Source of the DNA: an uncultured Granulosicoccaceae bacterium
Lineage (GTDB): Bacteria; Pseudomonadota; Gammaproteobacteria; Granulosicoccales; Granulosicoccaceae
Reading direction: 5' to 3'
Length of the DNA stretch: 64,000 nt
Assembly: GCA_938003855.1 (NCBI GenBank)
Contig: CALKXD010000014.1
Location: 1 to 64,000 of the forward strand
Under the pieces are notes generated by a model that saw nothing but the letters and a program-made list of their open reading frames with translations, made no database searches and had not been told where the DNA came from. Below are positions 29,366-39,995 of the stretch, piece after piece. Position 1 is the stretch's first letter, and each line of letters opens with the position of its first letter. A program made the position numbers and the translations under genes.

Positions 29366-32300
29366 TCAGGTACCGGTATCGCGCCATTCGTCCTCCTCAT
29401 CAGCCGGTACTTCAATAAACTGCGACAACACCTTAAAGAGAGTTTCCGGCTGGATCGGTTTAGTGACATAGTCATTCATCCCTGCATCGAGACAAGCTTC
29501 TCTGTCGCCTTTCAACGCATTTGCCGTCAACGCAACAATAGGCACGCCGTCACCAGCATCAACGCCGCGCTCTTGTTCGAGCTTACGCACTTTGCGAGTG
29601 GCTTCAAATCCGTCCAGCACTGGCATCTGGCAATCCATCAAGACAAGATCAACACCCCCTTTTAAAATACGCGCAGCCCCCTCTTCACCATCATTGGCAA
29701 CCTCAACGGTATAGTTTGCCTGCATGAGAATTTCCGTGGCGACAATCTGGTTGATCGGATTGTCCTCAACCACCAGGATGGTAATATCACTTTGCGGTGG
29801 CGCTACGCTCTTTTCTTTGATCGGTGTAACCGGGGCCTTCTTTTTTGCCAACTTCTTTTTAGTGACTTTTTTATTCGCTACCACCGGGCTATCTGCGGTT
29901 TTCGATTTAGCACCCGGCATCGCTGCTGCTTTGGACTTTGACCGAACCCTGGTTTTAGTTTTAGCCTTCGCTTTGGCTTTAGCCTTCGCTTTGGCCTTGC
30001 TCTTCGGCTTTTCTCCAGCGGGTAACAGCTTGTCAGCCAAAGCCGTGGATATAGAATCGAACAGCCGGGACGCACGTACCGGTTTCACCAGCAGGGTGTC
30101 GAAATTCTCCATTCCGGCGTCGTTGTTACCAACCTGATCAATGGAAGTCAGCATAATGAGTTTAAGTTGATCACCCCTGGCTGTCGCACGCAGTTTCCGG
30201 GCGAGCTCAATACCATCCATCTCCGGCATATGATAATCGAGCAGCAACAGCTCATAGGGCTGATCATCCTCGGTAAGGCTGTCGAGTAACGCCAGCGCTT
30301 TCGCACCACTGTTGGCGCAATCAATCTGCAATCCAAACGGGCTCAGCAGCTCGGACATTAATTCGAGGTTCACCGGATGATCGTCGACCACCATCACCCG
30401 CGTACCGGCAACAGATGCGGGCAGGCAATCACGCGAGGCAGACTTCGCCTTCGCTACCGGCAGCTTCAGTCTGATCGAAAAGACAGACCCTTTTCCAATT
30501 TCGCTGCTCACATCAACCACACCATCCATCAGTGTGATCAATTGCCTGCTAATGGTCAGGCCGAGTCCGGTACCACCATACTTGCGTGTAGTTGATGCAT
30601 CCGCCTGAGTAAAAGACTTGAACAGCTTGCTGAGATTTTCTTTACTAATGCCACAGCCACTGTCGGCCACAGAGATTTCGATCTCAGCCATGTCCTCGTC
30701 GACCTGCAAGCACACAGCTTTCATCGAAACAAACCCGGCGTCGGTGAATTTGACAGCATTACCCATCAGGTTGATCAATACCTGGCGCAGGCGCTCGGGG
30801 TCGCCGATCACCCAATCCGGAGTGGAAGGCTGAATGTTACCAATCAATTCTATATTTTTACTGGCCGCCTGAGAGGCAAAAATATCGACAACGTCGGCCA
30901 GCAGGTCGCGAAGCGGGAAATCGACACTGTCGAGCTCCATTTTTCCAGCTTCAATCTTTGAGAAATCAAGTATATCGTTGATCACACTCAGCAGACTTTG
31001 CGCAGAATTTTGTGCAATATCTATATATCGGCGCTGAATACTTTCAAGCTCCGATCGCGACAACAGCTCAAGCATACCCGTGACACCGTTAAGCGGTGTA
31101 CGTATCTCATGACTCATGTTGGCAAGGAACTGACTTTTCGCTTTGTTGGCCGCTTCTGCCGAGTCCCTGTCTACCTTTAATTGTTCGTTTTCACGACGCT
31201 CTGACAAATCTAAAAACGAGGCCAGATAACAAGCCGGCTGATCACCCGTGGACTGAATGCTATGGACAGAGCAAATCACATAACCGGTTTTACCGTCGCA
31301 TTGCCGCTCAAATTCAAGGTCCACATCGACCACCTGGCCGCGGCGTTTCAGGTTTTCGATCAGTTCGCCATGCACTGCGGTATCAACGAAGCCGAGCTCA
31401 CTCATATACTTGCCAATCGACAACATCAGTCTCTCCACCGAAACAAAACCCAGCATGTTCGCGGCGGCAGGGTTTGCCTGCAGCACATTGCCATCCAAAT
31501 CCAGTTGTACTATTCCTTCACTGGTATTTTCAAAGATAAACTGAAAGTGCGAAGCTTCTTTAAGTTGCTTATAGGCTTCTTCACGGGTTTGCATCTCCAG
31601 CCGCACCCGGTCCAGCACCCGGTTATATTCAGAGGCAATCTGGCCGACTTCAGTATGCACATCCACCTTCACGGTACGGGTAAAATCACCATCGCGGCTC
31701 TGATCAGACATCTCCACCAGAAGATCATGAATTTCAGTAGAAGCACTGTGCTCCGACACATTTAAACCGCGACGTTCATCGCGGGCTGAGACTCGCAACG
31801 GCACTACTTTATTTATTATTACCAGCGCTGCATAGCCGCCACCGAATGCCCACAACCCGACTGCCGCGATACCGATCAGCTGAATACCAAACTGCTCAAA
31901 AGCACCTCGACCGAAGGGAAATTGACTGCTATCACCTAACAAAGCCAGCAGCAGCACACCAGCACACCCCGCGGCTCCATGCACCGGAAATGCACCAATG
32001 ACATCATCAATTTTTGCACGTTCGAGCGCCACCGTTGCACCTTGCGCAACCATAGCGGCTATCACACCTACGATGATGGAATCTACTACCGTAAACAAAT
32101 GTGCACCAGCGGTAATACCCACCAGTCCGGCAAGTGTGCCATTCAGTACACCAGCGATATCCGGCTTGCCGGTTCGATATAGAAACCACAGGATCAATGT
32201 CAGGCCGCCGGCCACCGCGGCCATCGCGGTATTAACCACGATTACCGGAATGCTCTCCGCGTAGCCAATCGCGCTACCACCATTAAATCCAAACCAGCCA

Positions 32301-32947
32301 AACCACAGCAAAATGACGCCGACAGTTGCCATCGGATAGTTACTGCCTTTCAACGGTGAGGCATTGCCTGCCTGATCGTCTTCCTCACTAAAACGCCCGA
32401 TGCGCGGCCCAACCACTAACACTGCCGCCAACGCCAGCAATCCACCCAGCATGTGCACCGCAGCACCACCGGCGAAATCAATAAACCCCAGTTCGCTAAG
32501 CCAACCAGACGTGGTCCCCTGCAAAATCCCACCCCATATCCAGTGGCCTGCCACCGGATACATCACACCAGCGATCAACACAGTAATAGCAAGATACGCA
32601 GAATAGCGGGTACGCTCTGCCAACGCGCCACCGACGATGGTGGTTGCTGCACCACAGAACATCAACTGAAACAGAAACCAGGCCCCTGCGCCGTCGACGT
32701 GATCGAAGAAAAAGCCGCTGCTGCCAAAAAAGCCGTAGCGGGTTTCTCCGTACATCAGCGCAAAGCCTATCGCCCAGTAGGTGAGTGCAGCCAGGCAGAA
32801 ATCCGATAAGTTTTTGAACGCAACATTGATACTGTTTTTAGCCCGAACCAGACCGGTCTCGAGCAGACAGAATCCCGCCTGCATTAACATGACAAGAAAA
32901 GCGCAGAATAAAATCCACGTTGTATCAAGTTGAGAAAGAGAGTGCAT
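29366..32947 (-). CDS. ammonium transporter (Amt)-fused hybrid sensor histidine kinase, Amt-PAS-HisKA-HATPase-REC-REC
   Basis: Amt: 'FCLLETGLVRAKNSINVAFKNL', 'GFIDFAGGAAVHMLGG', 'WFGWFGFNGGS', 'FPVHGAAGCAGV'. Kinase: 'FLANMSHEIRTPLNGVTGMLELL', 'RLRQVLINLMGNAVKFT'. Two receivers: 'VMVVDDHPVNLELM', 'ILVVEDNPINQIVATEIL'. Confidence 0.95.
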   Translation of the reverse strand: MHSLSQLDTTWILFCAFLVMLMQAGFCLLETGLVRAKNSINVAFKNLSDFCLAALTYWAIGFALMYGETRYGFFGSSGFFFDHVDGAGAWFLFQLMFCGAATTIVGGALAERTRYSAYLAITVLIAGVMYPVAGHWIWGGILQGTTSGWLSELGFIDFAGGAAVHMLGGLLALAAVLVVGPRIGRFSEEDDQAGNASPLKGSNYPMATVGVILLWFGWFGFNGGSAIGYAESIPVIVVNTAMAAVAGGLTLILWFLYRTGKPDIAGVLNGTLAGLVGITAGAHLFTVVDSIIVGVIAAMVAQGATVALERAKIDDVIGAFPVHGAAGCAGVLLLALLGDSSQFPFGRGAFEQFGIQLIGIAAVGLWAFGGGYAALVIINKVVPLRVSARDERRGLNVSEHSASTEIHDLLVEMSDQSRDGDFTRTVKVDVHTEVGQIASEYNRVLDRVRLEMQTREEAYKQLKEASHFQFIFENTSEGIVQLDLDGNVLQANPAAANMLGFVSVERLMLSIGKYMSELGFVDTAVHGELIENLKRRGQVVDVDLEFERQCDGKTGYVICSVHSIQSTGDQPACYLASFLDLSERRENEQLKVDRDSAEAANKAKSQFLANMSHEIRTPLNGVTGMLELLSRSELESIQRRYIDIAQNSAQSLLSVINDILDFSKIEAGKMELDSVDFPLRDLLADVVDIFASQAASKNIELIGNIQPSTPDWVIGDPERLRQVLINLMGNAVKFTDAGFVSMKAVCLQVDEDMAEIEISVADSGCGISKENLSKLFKSFTQADASTTRKYGGTGLGLTISRQLITLMDGVVDVSSEIGKGSVFSIRLKLPVAKAKSASRDCLPASVAGTRVMVVDDHPVNLELMSELLSPFGLQIDCANSGAKALALLDSLTEDDQPYELLLLDYHMPEMDGIELARKLRATARGDQLKLIMLTSIDQVGNNDAGMENFDTLLVKPVRASRLFDSISTALADKLLPAGEKPKSKAKAKAKAKAKAKTKTRVRSKSKAAAMPGAKSKTADSPVVANKKVTKKKLAKKKAPVTPIKEKSVAPPQSDITILVVEDNPINQIVATEILMQANYTVEVANDGEEGAARILKGGVDLVLMDCQMPVLDGFEATRKVRKLEQERGVDAGDGVPIVALTANALKGDREACLDAGMNDYVTKPIQPETLFKVLSQFIEVPADEEDEWRDTGT
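29960..29995 (-). repeat. two perfect 18-bp tandem units coding Lys/Ala repeats in the inter-receiver linker
   Basis: TTTAGCCTTCGCTTTGGC repeated exactly at 29960-29977 and 29978-29995. Confidence 0.85.
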
Positions 32948-33214
32948 AAGGCTGCCTTGAGGTGCAGGCGCTCATACGGCGCAGGCATTGTACCAACATG
33001 GTAGAAACACCTCGGTGCCTTGCCGGTAATGCACCGCAACGTGCTCTTTTTCACAGAAAAAAGCTGTCCTATCAACAACCCGGTAAAGGCGGGCCGGCAG
33101 GTTTACGCTGCATTCACGCAACCCGCAGTTCACCGTCACAGCGTGTTCACGAGCGGCGGGCTAACGTAACGACCCAGTAGCCTTATCCCTTCAAAAACTC
33201 AGAGATTGAAAACT

Positions 33215-33751
33215 ATGCTGCCTCTACTACGCCTGTTAACTGTCGGTACCGCTTTGATCGGACTGGCCGCCTGCACCACCAAACCTATGCAAAAACTGCC
33301 GGACAGCAAGGCAAACGCCAGTAAAATGGCAATTGATGCGCCGGCGAGCGATATCGTTGATACTGCAATTTCTGCCGGTGGCTTTAACACTCTGGTCGCC
33401 GCAGTCGCCGCGGCAGATCTGGTCGATACATTGAAAAGCAACGGCCCGTTCACCGTATTCGCCCCTACCGACAAAGCCTTCGCAACATTGCCCGAAGGTA
33501 CGCTTGAATCGTTGTTAAAGCCTGAAAACAAGGAAAAACTACAAGCTATACTGACCTACCATGTGCTGCCAGGCAAAGTTCTGGCGGCGGATATATCAGG
33601 TAAAAGGCTCGACGCCACCACCGTCAACGGACAAACCGTCAGTGTCGATGGCAACAATGGCGTACGCATCAACAACGCCACTGTGATCAGCGCTGATATA
33701 AAGACCAGCAACGGTGTCATTCACGTGATCGATTCAGTGCTGCTGCCGTAG
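33215..33751 (+). CDS. fasciclin domain lipoprotein
   Basis: Lipobox 'LIGLAACTT', '[47 protein letters not shown]', '[13 protein letters not shown]'; ATG 33215 (TTG 33206 also open). Confidence 0.94.
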   Translation: MLPLLRLLTVGTALIGLAACTTKPMQKLPDSKANASKMAIDAPASDIVDTAISAGGFNTLVAAVAAADLVDTLKSNGPFTVFAPTDKAFATLPEGTLESLLKPENKEKLQAILTYHVLPGKVLAADISGKRLDATTVNGQTVSVDGNNGVRINNATVISADIKTSNGVIHVIDSVLLP

Positions 33752-33764
33752 CTTCCGTGGGCAG

Positions 33765-33795
33765 AACTCTGCCGTCCGATGGTCGGTAGAGTTTT
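33765..33795 (+). terminator. rho-independent terminator-like hairpin after the fasciclin gene
   Basis: AACTCTGCCG-tccgatgg-tCGGTAGAGTT followed by a short T run. Confidence 0.6.
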
Positions 33796-33799
33796 GTTA

Positions 33800-34336
33800 T
33801 CACGGCGCGCGGGTATGGTCAAACACCAGGGCGTCGCGCTTCTCACTGGATATATTCGGGCAATCTAGAAATTGACTGACCAGCCCTTTGCACTGCATGC
33901 CGATTTTTTCAAGTACCCTAGCCGAACCGACGTTGTCGGCTGCACACACCGCCACCACTCGCTCGACCTGTGGCGCTGAGCTGACCTCCTTCAGAACCAA
34001 TGCGGCGGCCTCCGTCGCCAGCCCGTATCCCCAACACTGACGTTCCAGCAGAAAGCCCAGATCCGCTACCTCGTGCTGCATCCGGCAGGCAATACTACCG
34101 ATCACGCAGTGGCTGCCACTCAGTGTGATCACCCAGTAAAACTCTTCACCACTGCACCACTTGCTGCCATAGCTGGAAAAGTCATGTCGAAATTGTTCCG
34201 GATCACGGCAGGCTGGCCAATTGAGCCACCGCGTTACCTCCGGGTCGGAGCAATAGCGGTAGACTGCATCAGCGTCGCCAGATTGCGGGCGTCGCAGCAA
34301 TAGACGCTCAGACGTCAGCTGTTCGGCAGGTATCAC
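33800..34336 (-). CDS. GNAT family N-acetyltransferase (RimJ/RimL-like)
   Basis: 'SERLLLRRPQSGDADAVYRYCSDPEVTRWLNW', 'LGFLLERQCWGYGLATEAAALVL', 'VCAADNVGSARVLEKIGMQ'. Confidence 0.92.
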   Translation of the reverse strand: MIPAEQLTSERLLLRRPQSGDADAVYRYCSDPEVTRWLNWPACRDPEQFRHDFSSYGSKWCSGEEFYWVITLSGSHCVIGSIACRMQHEVADLGFLLERQCWGYGLATEAAALVLKEVSSAPQVERVVAVCAADNVGSARVLEKIGMQCKGLVSQFLDCPNISSEKRDALVFDHTRAP

Positions 34337-34383
34337 CGCCGGCGTACCCTGGTTGCATTATCTGCACGCATCGCTGGTGGTCG

Positions 34384-36579
34384 TCAGGCAGGGCCACCGA
34401 CTCGCTCCACGGAAATGACATTGCGCAACTGACGCATTTTATCCATCGCACTGACTAGTTGTTCAATACTGTTGACGCTCAGAGAGATCCGCATGTTGGC
34501 AGTCAGATCAACGGCATTAGTCAGTGTATTCATCGCTGTAACATTAACCCCTTCATTGGCAGCTATAACCGTGACATCCCGTAGCAAACCCTGCCGGTCA
34601 TAGGCCACCAGATCGAGCACCACGGGGTAGTCACCGAGAGCTTCCTGCCCCCAGTCGACCTCGACCAGACGTTGCTGTTCAGCGACACGCAAATTAAGAA
34701 TGTTGGTGCAGTCGTCGCGATGTACCGTGACCCCTTTTCCGCGAGTTATAAAGCCTACAATCGAATCATACGGCACTGGACTGCAGCACTGGGCCATTTG
34801 CGTAAGCAGACTTCCGACTCCGCGAACCTGAATATCATCACCGTTTTTGCGCGGCACATAGCGTCGAGGTATGCGCTCTGCGATAGGCGTGTCCGGCTCC
34901 AGCATGGCGTTTATTTCAGCGAGCAACCGATGCTGCCCGACGTCATTGCGGCCCACGGCAATATAGAATGGATCTCCACGCTCAACGCCACATTTTTCCG
35001 CCAGCATCGCGTGTGACAATTCACGGGCATTCATGCGTTTGAGCTCACGCTCAACAATTTGTCGGCCCTCTTCAAGATGCGTTTCGAGATCCCGCACATT
35101 AAACCAGGCACGTACCTTGGCTCGCGCACGACTGGTGTGCAGAAAACCCATACCCTTGCTCATCCAGTCGCGACTCGGGTTACTCAGCTTGCCAGTCAGG
35201 ACCTCTACCTGATCACCATTGTTCAGCTGGTGCCCCAACTGAACAATGCGACCATTGACTTTAGCCCCCCGGCAGCGATGCCCTATCTCGGTATGCACAT
35301 GATAGGCGAAGTCGAGTGGCGTGGCTTTCTGAGGGAGATCAACAATCTGGCCTTTCGGTGTAAACACATAGACCCGATCAGAGAAAACCTCTGTTTTAAA
35401 GACTTCCAGCAGAGGCTCATCATCATCACCGGAACTCTCCAGCACAGTGCGCAGGGAATTGATGCTCTTCTGCAAGCGTGTGTCTTCACTACTGCCTTCT
35501 TTGTAGCGCCAGTGCGCAGCCACCCCGAGTTCGGCGTCGGAGTTCATGTCTCGACTGCGAATCTGTACTTCAAGCGCCTTGCCCTGTGGACCGATTACCG
35601 CCGTGTGCAATGACTGATAACCGTTCTCTTTCGGATTGGCGATGTAATCATCAAACTCCCGTGGCAGATGCTGCCAGCCACTGTGTACCACACCGAGTGC
35701 GGCATAGCATTGCTGCAGATCATCTACCAGCACCCGCACTGCGCGCACATCATAAAGATCGGAGATCTCAACACGCTTGCGCTGCATTTTTTTCCAGATG
35801 GAATACAAGTGCTTTGGCCGGCCTTTAACTTCATAGTTCTGGATACCCGCCTGCCCCAGTCGCTCGGACAGCAAATCGACAAAGCTGCCAATATATATTT
35901 CACGATCCTCACGCCGCTCCTCAAGCGATTTAGCGATGCGCTTGTAGGTATCCGGCTCGAGCAGACGAAACGATAAATCTTCCAGCTGCCATTTTAGCTG
36001 GGCTACACCCAGTCGGTTGGCCAGCGGCGCATAGACATCGAGGGTTTCACGCGCTATGGCGGCCCCCTTATCGCTTTTGAGCTTTAGCATTAACTGCAGC
36101 CGCTCGACGCGAAACGCCAGCTTAATCAGCAGCGCTCGCACGTCTTCGATCATCACCAACACCAATTGTCGAACCCGCTCGGCCTGCACTTTTCCATCGG
36201 TAATGATATCGGCACCGGTCGACGTCGTGTGACTGCCGCTGGTCACAAAGCTGTTCAACCAGCGCACGCTTTCTATCAGACGACGCTGCTGTTCACTGTA
36301 GTCATTTTCGAGTTCTTCTTTCGCCACCGAGATGCGCGCGGCATGGCAGCCAAGCAGCGCTGCAATAACACAATGGCTGTCTGCGCCCAGTTCTTTCAGG
36401 TGGGCGGCAACGTGCATGGGGTCGGGCAAATTTTCATCAATGTGTCGCAGGCTCCAGACTCTGTTCACGGCGTCTGCTATAAGACGACATTGCGCAGGCG
36501 CGCAATTCTCGGAAAGGTAAGTTACCGTAGTATCTATGCTGCCAAGGCGACTGATATCGGGTTCGTAGGTGTGACGCAT
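34384..36579 (-). CDS. relA: GTP pyrophosphokinase (RelA)
   Basis: Degenerate HD region, then 'DVYAPLANRLGVAQLKWQLEDLSFRLLEPDTYKRIAKSLEERR', 'EFDDYIANPKENGYQSLHTAVIGPQGKALEVQIRS', TGS and ACT domains. Confidence 0.94.
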   Translation of the reverse strand: MRHTYEPDISRLGSIDTTVTYLSENCAPAQCRLIADAVNRVWSLRHIDENLPDPMHVAAHLKELGADSHCVIAALLGCHAARISVAKEELENDYSEQQRRLIESVRWLNSFVTSGSHTTSTGADIITDGKVQAERVRQLVLVMIEDVRALLIKLAFRVERLQLMLKLKSDKGAAIARETLDVYAPLANRLGVAQLKWQLEDLSFRLLEPDTYKRIAKSLEERREDREIYIGSFVDLLSERLGQAGIQNYEVKGRPKHLYSIWKKMQRKRVEISDLYDVRAVRVLVDDLQQCYAALGVVHSGWQHLPREFDDYIANPKENGYQSLHTAVIGPQGKALEVQIRSRDMNSDAELGVAAHWRYKEGSSEDTRLQKSINSLRTVLESSGDDDEPLLEVFKTEVFSDRVYVFTPKGQIVDLPQKATPLDFAYHVHTEIGHRCRGAKVNGRIVQLGHQLNNGDQVEVLTGKLSNPSRDWMSKGMGFLHTSRARAKVRAWFNVRDLETHLEEGRQIVERELKRMNARELSHAMLAEKCGVERGDPFYIAVGRNDVGQHRLLAEINAMLEPDTPIAERIPRRYVPRKNGDDIQVRGVGSLLTQMAQCCSPVPYDSIVGFITRGKGVTVHRDDCTNILNLRVAEQQRLVEVDWGQEALGDYPVVLDLVAYDRQGLLRDVTVIAANEGVNVTAMNTLTNAVDLTANMRISLSVNSIEQLVSAMDKMRQLRNVISVERVGGPA

Positions 36580-36692
36580 AATTCCGTTGTAAAAACCTGT
36601 CCTTACACAGATGACTAGAATTGCCAGACAGCAGTGTTACTGCCGGCGCTGGTTATGTACTCTGTACCTTCGTGTCTGCAGCGCGTTCAGCA

Positions 36693-39191
36693 CTACACCT
36701 GATTGCGGATAACGGCCATTGGCGATTGCCGCAACACGGGTAATGTAGCCACCGTGCCGGCAGACCATATTCCCGCAATACCCACAAGTATCCCGCCAAT
36801 CCAAAGTGTTAAGTTAAACTCGTATTGCAGTGACATGACACGCTCGACGATCACCCAGGCCAGTACGGCCGCTATGGAGGATGCCATCAAACCGGCCAAT
36901 GTACCTATCAGTATAAATTCACGTGACACACTGCCTGCAAGGTAGCGACGCGATGCACCCAGCGTGCGCAGTATAGCCGCCTCCTGAAAACGCTCACGTC
37001 GACTGGCCAGTACGGCGGCGATTAACACCAGAATGCCCGCCACCAGAGTAAATCCAAAAACGTATTGTACCGCAAGTGCCGCGCGATCAAGAATGCCGGT
37101 AATGCGCTCTAGCATGGTACCTACATCCAGCACCGTAACCCCGGGGAATTGCGAAACGACATCGCGCACAAACACACCGTCAGGATCGTCGATAAACACG
37201 CTGGTCACAAAACTGGCCGGATGCCCGGACAATGCCACCGGTGTACCGACGACAAAAAAGTTAACGGCAAACGACTCCCACTGCACTTCACGCAAGTTAC
37301 TGACGGTACCCGACACCTGCTTGTCTGCAATACGAAAGTGCAGTTCATCACCCAGGTTGATACCGACCTCTTCAGCAAAGTCCTGTTCCACCGAAAACTG
37401 ATTTTCGGTGGTGTCGGCAGGCCACCACTGACCATCAACCACGGTGTTGTCATCACGCGGCAGCAAATGATACGACAGGTTAAAGTCGCGCTCCGACATC
37501 CGGCGCGCGCGCTCATCACTGTAACCACCTTCACCAATGCGCCGGTCGTTTATTGCCTCTAGACGTCCGCGCACCATCGGGTGCAGAGACTCGCCCTCTA
37601 CACCTCGCTGTGCCAGCAATGACTGCACTTGCTCAACTTCTTCCGGCTGTATGTTGACAAGAAAATAGTTGGGCGCATTGTCCGGGATCTGACGCTGCCA
37701 GGTATTGAGTACATCAGTACGTACAATCGCCAGCAACAACAGCGCAAGCAGGCCCACACTGAACGCAGATATCTGCAGGCTGACGCTGTTAGGACGCCGT
37801 CTAATACCTTCCAGTGCCCGCCGAAGCCGTGGAGCCTGTGCACGTCCGGCCAACGCTACCAGCGCGCGCGATACCAGCCACAGTACTCCGACGACGGTGA
37901 TCAGTCCGGCCACCAGCGCCAGGCCGAGTTTGATGTCGCGAGTCAGCCAGGTCAGCAACACCAGCATCGCCATCAGCGCACTGCCAATGACCAGCCAGGT
38001 GGACGGCCGGGCCACTGGCAGGTCGCGGCGCAGTACCCGCACCACCGGCGCATCTGCGGACTTGGCAATCGCCGGCAGGCAAAATCCGCCAAGGGCCAGC
38101 AACGCACAACTGATCCCGCCGACCAGCGGCAACATCGACGGTGCCGGTAATTCCGCGGCAAACCACTGCGCCAGCAGCGCTGATAATCCAAACTGGGCTA
38201 GAAACCCCACCGCACTGCCGACCAGCGACGCTACCAGCGCTATCGCCGCCAGTCGGATCAGCACAATTCGAATGACTGATTGCGAGCTTGCACCAAACGC
38301 TCTGAGCAAGGCACTGGTGTCCATGTCACGCTCGGCAATCTGCCTCGCTGCCAGCGCCACTGCTGCACCGGATAACAGCACAGCCACTGCCGCCGCGAGG
38401 CCCAGAAATCGCCTGACATTGAGCAGTGCTGATTGCACTCGAGGCCTGCCTTGCTCAACATTCTGCAGCTGCAAACTGGCATCACCCAGCTGGTCAAGCC
38501 AGCCGGCAAAATTATCAAGATCACGACTCTCGCCTGCGATCAGCATTTTGTATCTGGCGCGACTGCCTTCACCGAGCAGGCCACTGACGGGCAAGTCAGA
38601 CGCCGACATCATCAGACGCGGCGCCATCTGGAATACATCACCGCCTCGATCCGGCTCAAAAGCGATGAATTCATTCACCACGACTTGCAGGTCACCCAAT
38701 GCCAGCTCGTCTCCCGGGGTGACTGACAGCACCCCGGCAAGGCGAGGATCAATCCACACCTCTCCGGCGGGTGGCCCACCGATAACGCCGCGATCAACGC
38801 CATACAACTGCCGGCTTAACCGCAACTCGCCACGCAGCGGATAGGCGTCTCCGACGGCCTTCACTGAGACCAGAGCGGTGTCTCCGTCGTCGTTGAGCAC
38901 CACACTCGGAAACTCGATGACATCCGTGATGGATAAACTGTTTTGCAGCGCTGTGTCGCGTACCTCCGCGGTGATCTGTTGCGGGGAGCTTACGATTGCG
39001 TCAGCCGCCAGCAGTGTGGCCGCCTGCGCCTGCATGGCACGCTCGACCCGATTGGCAAAAAAGCCAACTGAGGTAACAGCCGCTACCGCCAGTACCAGCG
39101 CCAGTGTCAGAATCAAATACTCAGACACCCGCATTTCACGGCGCAACTGTCGGAGCGCCAGCCCAACTTCAGTGCCGAATGATGTATTCAC
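36693..39191 (-). CDS. FtsX-like ABC transporter permease (YbbP-like)
   Basis: 832 aa, N-terminal MacB-PCD-like region, 'ILVLIAAVLASRRERFQEAAILRTLGASRRYLAGSVSREFILIG'. Confidence 0.92.
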   Translation of the reverse strand: MNTSFGTEVGLALRQLRREMRVSEYLILTLALVLAVAAVTSVGFFANRVERAMQAQAATLLAADAIVSSPQQITAEVRDTALQNSLSITDVIEFPSVVLNDDGDTALVSVKAVGDAYPLRGELRLSRQLYGVDRGVIGGPPAGEVWIDPRLAGVLSVTPGDELALGDLQVVVNEFIAFEPDRGGDVFQMAPRLMMSASDLPVSGLLGEGSRARYKMLIAGESRDLDNFAGWLDQLGDASLQLQNVEQGRPRVQSALLNVRRFLGLAAAVAVLLSGAAVALAARQIAERDMDTSALLRAFGASSQSVIRIVLIRLAAIALVASLVGSAVGFLAQFGLSALLAQWFAAELPAPSMLPLVGGISCALLALGGFCLPAIAKSADAPVVRVLRRDLPVARPSTWLVIGSALMAMLVLLTWLTRDIKLGLALVAGLITVVGVLWLVSRALVALAGRAQAPRLRRALEGIRRRPNSVSLQISAFSVGLLALLLLAIVRTDVLNTWQRQIPDNAPNYFLVNIQPEEVEQVQSLLAQRGVEGESLHPMVRGRLEAINDRRIGEGGYSDERARRMSERDFNLSYHLLPRDDNTVVDGQWWPADTTENQFSVEQDFAEEVGINLGDELHFRIADKQVSGTVSNLREVQWESFAVNFFVVGTPVALSGHPASFVTSVFIDDPDGVFVRDVVSQFPGVTVLDVGTMLERITGILDRAALAVQYVFGFTLVAGILVLIAAVLASRRERFQEAAILRTLGASRRYLAGSVSREFILIGTLAGLMASSIAAVLAWVIVERVMSLQYEFNLTLWIGGILVGIAGIWSAGTVATLPVLRQSPMAVIRNQV

Positions 39192-39237
39192 AAGATCAAT
39201 TCACACTGGCCGGCTGGCACGGACAACACCGAAGCAC

Positions 39238-39900
39238 TCACAGCAACCGGCCCTCCGCCATCGTCACCACACGGTCACAGCGCGCCGCGAGTCGTTGATC
39301 ATGGGTCACCAGCACCAGCGCACAGCCGAGACTGGCGCGCATGCCAAACATTAATTCGACAATCGTGTCGCCGGTGTTCTGATCAAGATTACCGGTGGGT
39401 TCATCGGCGAACAGCACTTTAGGGTTGGTCACAAACGCCCGTGCGACGGCAACGCGCTGCTGCTCTCCGCCGGACAACTGGGAAGGCAGATGCTTCTGGC
39501 GGCTGGCGAGCCCGACACTGGCCAGTTGCTCGGCAGCACGATCGCGCGCCTGGCCAATGCCGGCCAGCTCCAAAGGCAACATCACGTTCTCAAGCGCAGT
39601 CAGACCCGGCAAAAGCTGGAACGACTGAAAGACAAAACCCACCTGACCTGCCCGCACCGCAGCGCGGCCATCTTCATCGAGCGCGTGCAACTGACTGCCG
39701 AGTAGTTCGATTTGTCCATCACTGGCTGAATCGAGCCCCGCCAACAGAGCCAGCAGAGTCGACTTGCCGGAGCCGGAGGGGCCGACCACCGCTACCGCCT
39801 CCCCGGCTGACAATGCAATATCAACCTCATCCAGTATGACCAGTTCACCTTCGGCGGTGACGACTCGCTTGGTTAGACCGCTGGCCTGTATCGTGTTCAT
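39238..39900 (-). CDS. ABC transporter ATP-binding protein (YbbA-like)
   Basis: Walker A '[19 protein letters not shown]', signature '[32 protein letters not shown]'; ATG 39900. Confidence 0.96.
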   Translation of the reverse strand: MNTIQASGLTKRVVTAEGELVILDEVDIALSAGEAVAVVGPSGSGKSTLLALLAGLDSASDGQIELLGSQLHALDEDGRAAVRAGQVGFVFQSFQLLPGLTALENVMLPLELAGIGQARDRAAEQLASVGLASRQKHLPSQLSGGEQQRVAVARAFVTNPKVLFADEPTGNLDQNTGDTIVELMFGMRASLGCALVLVTHDQRLAARCDRVVTMAEGRLL

Positions 39901-39995
39901 AACGTGACAATCATGTTGTATCAATCGATCGACACAAACGCAGGTTGTGGGAGGCGAATGTGCCGGGTGCCTTGAAAAATACCGAATACACCAAC

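Noticed and set aside
34384-36579. Bifunctional SpoT rather than RelA
   Set aside because: The HD hydrolase region is degenerate ('IAALLGCHAARIS'), lacking the HDxxED-type motif, so the synthetase RelA is the better call
37705-38844. 379-aa plus-strand ORF opposite the FtsX-like permease
   Set aside because: Ser/Thr/Arg-rich antisense translation of a clearly coding permease; no domain
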